NCBI GenBank assembly: GCA_965221135.1
Contig: CBDCRZ010000106.1
Coordinates: 806,001-870,000, forward strand
Origin: Sansalvadorimonas sp965221135
GTDB taxonomy: Bacteria > Pseudomonadota > Gammaproteobacteria > Pseudomonadales > Endozoicomonadaceae
Direction of reading: 5' to 3'
Length of the DNA: 64,000 nt
In this document: positions 60,233-64,000 of the stretch, piece by piece
Numbering within the stretch: the stretch's first letter is position 1
Layout of the letters: every line of letters begins with the position of its first letter
The notes under the pieces: model-generated
The model's database searches: none
The model's input: the letters and a program-made list of their open reading frames with translations, nothing else
What the model was told of the DNA's origin: nothing
Position numbers and translations under genes: made by a program

Positions 60233-62215
60233 CTACGGGAGGTTGAGGCCAATAGTAAAGGTCGTGCCGACACCGGGCGTTGAGCTGACAGTAATCGAGC
60301 CATGGTGATTGTTGGTAATAATAAAATAAGAGACCGACAAACCCAGACCTGTGCCAGAGCCAATATCCTTGGTGGTGTAGAAGGGTTCAAAGATACGTCG
60401 ACGAATATCTTCCGGCATACCGCTGCCATTATCTTCCACGCTAATAATCGCCTGCTGGTTTTCACGGTGAGCATTGATGGTAATCAGCCCCTGCCGGGAT
60501 GACTCTTCCCGGTTACTGATCGCCTGTGCCGCATTCTTCAAAAGGTTTAACAACACCTGCTGAATCTCATTGGCAATGCAGGGAACTGGCGGCAGGTTTG
60601 GGTCGATTTCCTGTTTGATTTTGATGCGTTTAAAGTCAAAGCCCTGCTTAAGGTTGAAGTCAGAGGCTGCAATATCCAGAGTCTGGGAAATCAGATCCCC
60701 CATAGGCATAGGCGTCAGGTCACGGCTCTCCCGGCGGCTGAACTGCAGCATATTGGAGACAATCTGGGAGGCACGAACGCCTGCGCTATGAATGTTCTCC
60801 AGGAACCGCGTAATCTCCCGCTCGGCCATATAGGTATCAATGGCTTCCAGAGAGATATTCAGTTTTTCTGCAGTCTCCAGATTTGCAGGCAGTTCGGGAG
60901 ACATACGTCGTTTAACGGTTTGAATGCTCTGAAGAATTGCACCTAGAGGATTGTTAATTTCATGGGCCATGCCAGCAGCGAGGCCACCCACAGACATCAT
61001 CTTCTCTGTCTGCACCATCATCTCTTCGAGCTGCATACGACGACTAATGTCGTCCAAACGAATGACCGCACCATGCTGATTAACATCAGTCAGTGGGTAG
61101 ATCATCATATCCATATGTTTATCTCCGCCGGGCAGTGCCAGAAGGAGTTTTTCCAGTTGCACGGCTGACTCGCTGTCGAGGGCCTCCTGAACCTGCAGAA
61201 GAGTATCTGCCAGAAAAGGCATCACTTCCCCAAGGTAGCGTCCCATCGCGTGGTCGTGGTCGATGCCTGTGAGTACCGATGCTTCGCGATTCCACTGAGC
61301 CACGCTCAGCTCTTCATCCACAGCCACAAGGGCAGAAGGCATGGAGTCAACAATACTGTTCAGGTGGTGCTGAAGACGGGTGAGCTGGTACTCAGTCTCT
61401 TTACGGCTGCGAACTTCCTGCTCCAGCTGCTTGTTACTCATATGAGTTTCAATGGCTAAAGCCTGCGCTTTAAGGCTGGCCTGCTCGGCTTTGTCCCTTG
61501 CTGAGGTCAGCAGCTGGTCACGGGCTTCAATGCGGCTGAGCATGGTGTTGAAGGTCTGGGCCAGAATGCCAATTTCATCGTGGTAAAACTTTTGCGCCCG
61601 CACGCCGTAGTTCTCTTCCACTGAAACCGTATTGGCAATACGAATAAGGTGGAGCACCGGCAGGGTGATAACTCTTCGGATCATCCCGGCGGCAAGACTG
61701 CCAAACAGCAGGATAAACACCAGAATAATAATGACCGCGATGGTCATACCTGCATAAAAGTCGATAGGCAGGGATGGGTCGGCTTGAATATAAATGGTGA
61801 TGGTCTGCCCGGGACCAGCACTGACCTTCTTTAGATAGTCTGTTTCTGAAGGCGCTTCTTTCGGTGCTCTATCCGGGAGCACCTGACTGCCTTCAGGAGT
61901 AAAGCGCGCGTAGAGACTGCCATCCGGGTGATAAATCGCGATGGCACTGATCTGGGAGTATTCACTGGCCACATGAAGAATATTTTCAGCTTCACTGCGG
62001 TTGGTGAGCAGAGTATTTAATACTGTGGGTTCAGAAAGAATGCGGGAAACGGCCTGCACATTAGCCGGAACAAAATTATTCCGTGAAACCAGATAGGCCG
62101 ACACAATTAAAACGGCACAGGACACCAGTGCAACGCCAAGCACCACACTGAGCATAACTATCACCAGCTTCCGGCTGATGGACAGGCGGGAGAGATAATC
62201 CTGAAATCCGTTCAT
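60233..62215 (-). CDS. Membrane sensor histidine kinase
   Basis: This kinase has 660 residues. Two membrane segments (about 17-42 and 152-178) enclose a periplasmic sensor of about 110 residues. A HAMP domain, a coiled coil and a PAS domain (about 280-390) follow. The phosphoacceptor His lies in AAGMAHEINNPLGAI, and the ATPase domain has NLLKNAAQAI (N box), VEDNGSGMP (G1) and GTGLGLSVSYFI (G2). HAEINNPL-type boxes are typical of NtrB-like or cyanobacterial-type kinases. An insert near residues 440-475 splits the usual HisKA helices. No response regulator lies next to it, so the partner is unknown. Confidence 0.93.
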   Translation of the reverse strand: MNGFQDYLSRLSISRKLVIVMLSVVLGVALVSCAVLIVSAYLVSRNNFVPANVQAVSRILSEPTVLNTLLTNRSEAENILHVASEYSQISAIAIYHPDGSLYARFTPEGSQVLPDRAPKEAPSETDYLKKVSAGPGQTITIYIQADPSLPIDFYAGMTIAVIIILVFILLFGSLAAGMIRRVITLPVLHLIRIANTVSVEENYGVRAQKFYHDEIGILAQTFNTMLSRIEARDQLLTSARDKAEQASLKAQALAIETHMSNKQLEQEVRSRKETEYQLTRLQHHLNSIVDSMPSALVAVDEELSVAQWNREASVLTGIDHDHAMGRYLGEVMPFLADTLLQVQEALDSESAVQLEKLLLALPGGDKHMDMMIYPLTDVNQHGAVIRLDDISRRMQLEEMMVQTEKMMSVGGLAAGMAHEINNPLGAILQSIQTVKRRMSPELPANLETAEKLNISLEAIDTYMAEREITRFLENIHSAGVRASQIVSNMLQFSRRESRDLTPMPMGDLISQTLDIAASDFNLKQGFDFKRIKIKQEIDPNLPPVPCIANEIQQVLLNLLKNAAQAISNREESSRQGLITINAHRENQQAIISVEDNGSGMPEDIRRRIFEPFYTTKDIGSGTGLGLSVSYFIITNNHHGSITVSSTPGVGTTFTIGLNLP

Positions 62216-62295
62216 GGCGGTTTGTCTGGTTCCCTCGTTTGTGAACTCTCAGTCAGGTTTTAATAGAGTACATGGCCTGTCCTGCAAGGTAAAAG

Positions 62296-63215
62296 TCATT
62301 GTATGTTTTTGGATGCGAGTTGTTGCATCAGGGCATCATGGGAGGGCACCCTGATATTGTGGGTGCGGGCCCGGTTTTGCAGGTAGCCATTAATCCATGC
62401 CAGCTCGGTTGGACGGCCATGCCGAACATCCTGACAGGTGGACGAAAAGTTCTTTGCTGTCACTGTTAATACATGGTGAACCGTTTCAATCAGAGGCTGT
62501 TTCCCCTGGTAGCTATCTGCTGTCAGTACCTGTTCAGTCTCCTTGCATAATTCCTGAAGAGTTGACTGAAATCGTTCGTCCAGTAATTCACCATTGCACA
62601 GTTATGAAGTGCTGTCAGGCCGTTAATTGCCGAGTTGATGGCTAGCTTCTCCTGCAGGCGGGGAAGAATATTGTCCGTAAACTGAATATTCATACCTTTA
62701 ATAACAGGAAGAGGTGTTCTTGCCGCTTTTGCTTGAACGTTCAACGCCCCCAGCCATGTCTCTCCCCGGCCAGCCCGGTGAATATGCAGTGCCCTTTCTC
62801 GCCAGGCTCCGTCAGTGGTGGAGCCAGCATAGACGGGATTTTCAGGAAAGTGTTCCACAACCTGCTGCTGACTGCCCATCCCATTTTGTAACAGGACAAA
62901 AATCGTGTTGGGCATGAGACGTTGTTGTAGAGCCTTAAGTGCCGGTAAGACATCACCAGCCTTTGTCGTGACCAGAAGATGGGTGATTGTTGAGGAGGCT
63001 GATGTTGATTCCAGTGAGGTGACCAACCTGTGGGTGCGTCCTTCTTCGGTGATATGCAGTTCAGTGATCTGGGAATGTTGCCCTTCGGGAAGACGTTCAG
63101 GCCTGACCAGCAGGGTGCAGGGAATATCGCTACGGGAAAGCTGTGCCAGCCACAGGCTGCCAATGGCGCCGGCACCAAGAATATGCCAGTGAGCGGAGTT
63201 GGAGAGATGATTCAC
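62296..63215 (-). pseudogene. panE: 2-dehydropantoate 2-reductase PanE, frameshifted
   Basis: PanE reduces ketopantoate to pantoate with NADPH in coenzyme A synthesis. The first frame starts at a GTG at 63215 and has the nucleotide motif WHILGAGAIGSLW, LVTTKAGDVLPAL with the catalytic-region Lys, and LLQNGMG. It runs to INGLTALHNC, then leaves the family pattern and stops at 62523. The second frame continues the family at once, NGELLDERFQSTLQELC, then RHGRPTELAWINGYL and HDALMQQLAS, and stops at 62296. One base is missing near 62594-62600. Joined, the protein has about 305 residues, full length for PanE. This is either a true frameshift or a sequence error. Confidence 0.85.
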
Positions 63216-63397
63216 TCAAGGCCTCTGGACAAGTCGTCAGAAAAAATCAGAGCGTAGAATAAAGGAAGTCACAGGTTTGCGTAAATCCTGTGTGGGAGTC
63301 CCGTGCAGCTAACTATACTATGTCAGCTTTCGGGTTCGCTCCTGGGCCGTATCTGCTCCAGAGTTTGCCATACCGCTTTCCTTCTGAGGAGTCAGTG

Positions 63398-63607
63398 ATG
63401 AGTGCACACGTTTATAAGAAACTTGAACTGGTGGGCAGTTCCACGAAAAGCAGTGACGATGCGATTCGTAATGCTATTGCCAAAGCTTCCCTGACGGTGA
63501 AAAACATTGACTGGTATGAAGTAGTCGAACATCGGGGGCATATCGTGGATGGTGAGATTGCGCACTTTCAGGTGACCATCAAAGTAGGTTTTCGACTGAA
63601 AGACTAA
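63398..63607 (+). CDS. Dodecin
   Basis: Dodecins are small twelve-subunit flavin-binding storage proteins. This one has 69 residues: MSAHVYKKLELVGSSTKSSD, then DAIRNAIAKASLTVKNIDWYEV with the flavin-stacking Trp, then VVEHRGHIVDGEI and VTIKVGFRLKD. GAGGAG lies six bases before the ATG at 63398. It stands alone between panE and yajQ. Confidence 0.93.
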   Translation: MSAHVYKKLELVGSSTKSSDDAIRNAIAKASLTVKNIDWYEVVEHRGHIVDGEIAHFQVTIKVGFRLKD

Positions 63608-63724
63608 TTGGTGGCTTAACAAACTCTACATCAACGTCTACCGGCGTATGTTGCTGTTTTGAACGCTGATATCCGCTAAAATCCATAACATTAAAATGGA
63701 TATTTCTTTTACGGAGACTAGCGA

Positions 63725-64000
63725 ATGCCTACATTTGATATTGTATCTGAAATCGATATGCACGAACTCACTAACGCCGTTGATCAGGCCAGCCGTGAGA
63801 TTACCACCCGGTTTGACTTTCGTGGTGTCGATGCCAGCTTTGAGCACAAGGAAGAGACTATCCTGATGACCTCAGGTGCCGACTTTCAGTTGCGTCAGAT
63901 GATTGAGATTCTGCAGGGCAAGATGGTTAAGCGCGGTATTGATATCAAGTGTATGGAAGTGAAAGATCACTACGCTTCCGGCAAGCAGGTTAAGCAAGAG
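63725..64000 (+). CDS. yajQ: YajQ-family nucleotide-binding protein (5' part)
   Basis: YajQ binds cyclic di-GMP or other nucleotides in some species and is linked to gene regulation and virulence. The first 92 residues are seen, and the family has about 160, so the rest is beyond the window. It starts MPTFDIVSEIDMHELTNAVD and keeps EITTRFDFRGVDASFE, which is conserved in the family. GGAGAC lies before the ATG at 63725. The gene runs to the right edge without a stop. Confidence 0.95.
   Translation, partial: MPTFDIVSEIDMHELTNAVDQASREITTRFDFRGVDASFEHKEETILMTSGADFQLRQMIEILQGKMVKRGIDIKCMEVKDHYASGKQVKQE

Overview
The window is a chromosomal segment of a gammaproteobacterium. Its backbone follows the order known from Pseudomonas: recN, grpE, dnaK, dnaJ, dapB, carA, carB, greA, yhbY, ftsH, folP, glmM, tpiA, secG, tRNA-Leu, tRNA-fMet, rimP, nusA, infB, rbfA, truB, rpsO, pnp. 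The rpsU-dnaG-rpoD operon, tsaD-folB-folK and a type IV pilus region follow. Accessory genes resembling a type III secretion chaperone with its cargo, and proteins with eukaryote-like domains, suggest an animal-associated member of the Oceanospirillales such as Endozoicomonas. That assignment is inference from gene content, not from a marker search.

Region 1-20 kb: recN (cut by the left edge, with a LexA box), an unknown exported protein, and grpE and dnaK-dnaJ with sigma-32-type promoters. The conserved order is interrupted three times. Between grpE and dnaK lie a radical SAM enzyme and a minus-strand pair, an SycD/LcrH-like chaperone and a secreted translocator-like protein. Between dnaJ and dapB lie an outer-membrane-type protein, an exported unknown protein and pdxY. 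Between dapB and carA lies a 493-residue protein with a RhoGAP-like segment. carA follows an attenuator-like terminator and starts with TTG.

Region 20-38.7 kb: greA and yhbY converge. At the place where rlmE usually precedes ftsH there is instead a gene interrupted by a run of 14 C. With 13 C the frame would be continuous for about 360 codons, and the C-terminus resembles a death domain. This is the most interesting locus in the window, a candidate phase-variable host-directed protein. ftsH-folP-glmM-tpiA-secG, two tRNA genes, and the transcription/translation operons through pnp follow, with several clear terminators and structured leaders.

Region 38.7-50.9 kb: a three-gene detoxification operon (tautomerase, DsbA/FrnE-like protein, glutathione transferase) diverges from a LysR regulator with a perfect palindrome between them. 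Then come a GDSL-type exported hydrolase, rpoD, dnaG, rpsU, tsaD, folB, a divergent folK and cca.

Region 50.9-64 kb: pilB, a sigma-54-type promoter, pilA, a PglL/Wzy-type oligosaccharyltransferase, a second pilin, a secreted-type LigB, galE, nadC, a membrane histidine kinase, a frameshifted panE, a dodecin and the start of yajQ. pilA, the ligase and galE together suggest pilin glycosylation.

A recurring oddity is short tandem duplications, mostly with a 14-bp period and with unrelated unit sequences. They span or closely follow the stop codons of cca, pilB, nadC and ftsH, and one lies just after the rpsO terminator. No CRISPR array, rRNA gene or intact insertion sequence was seen.
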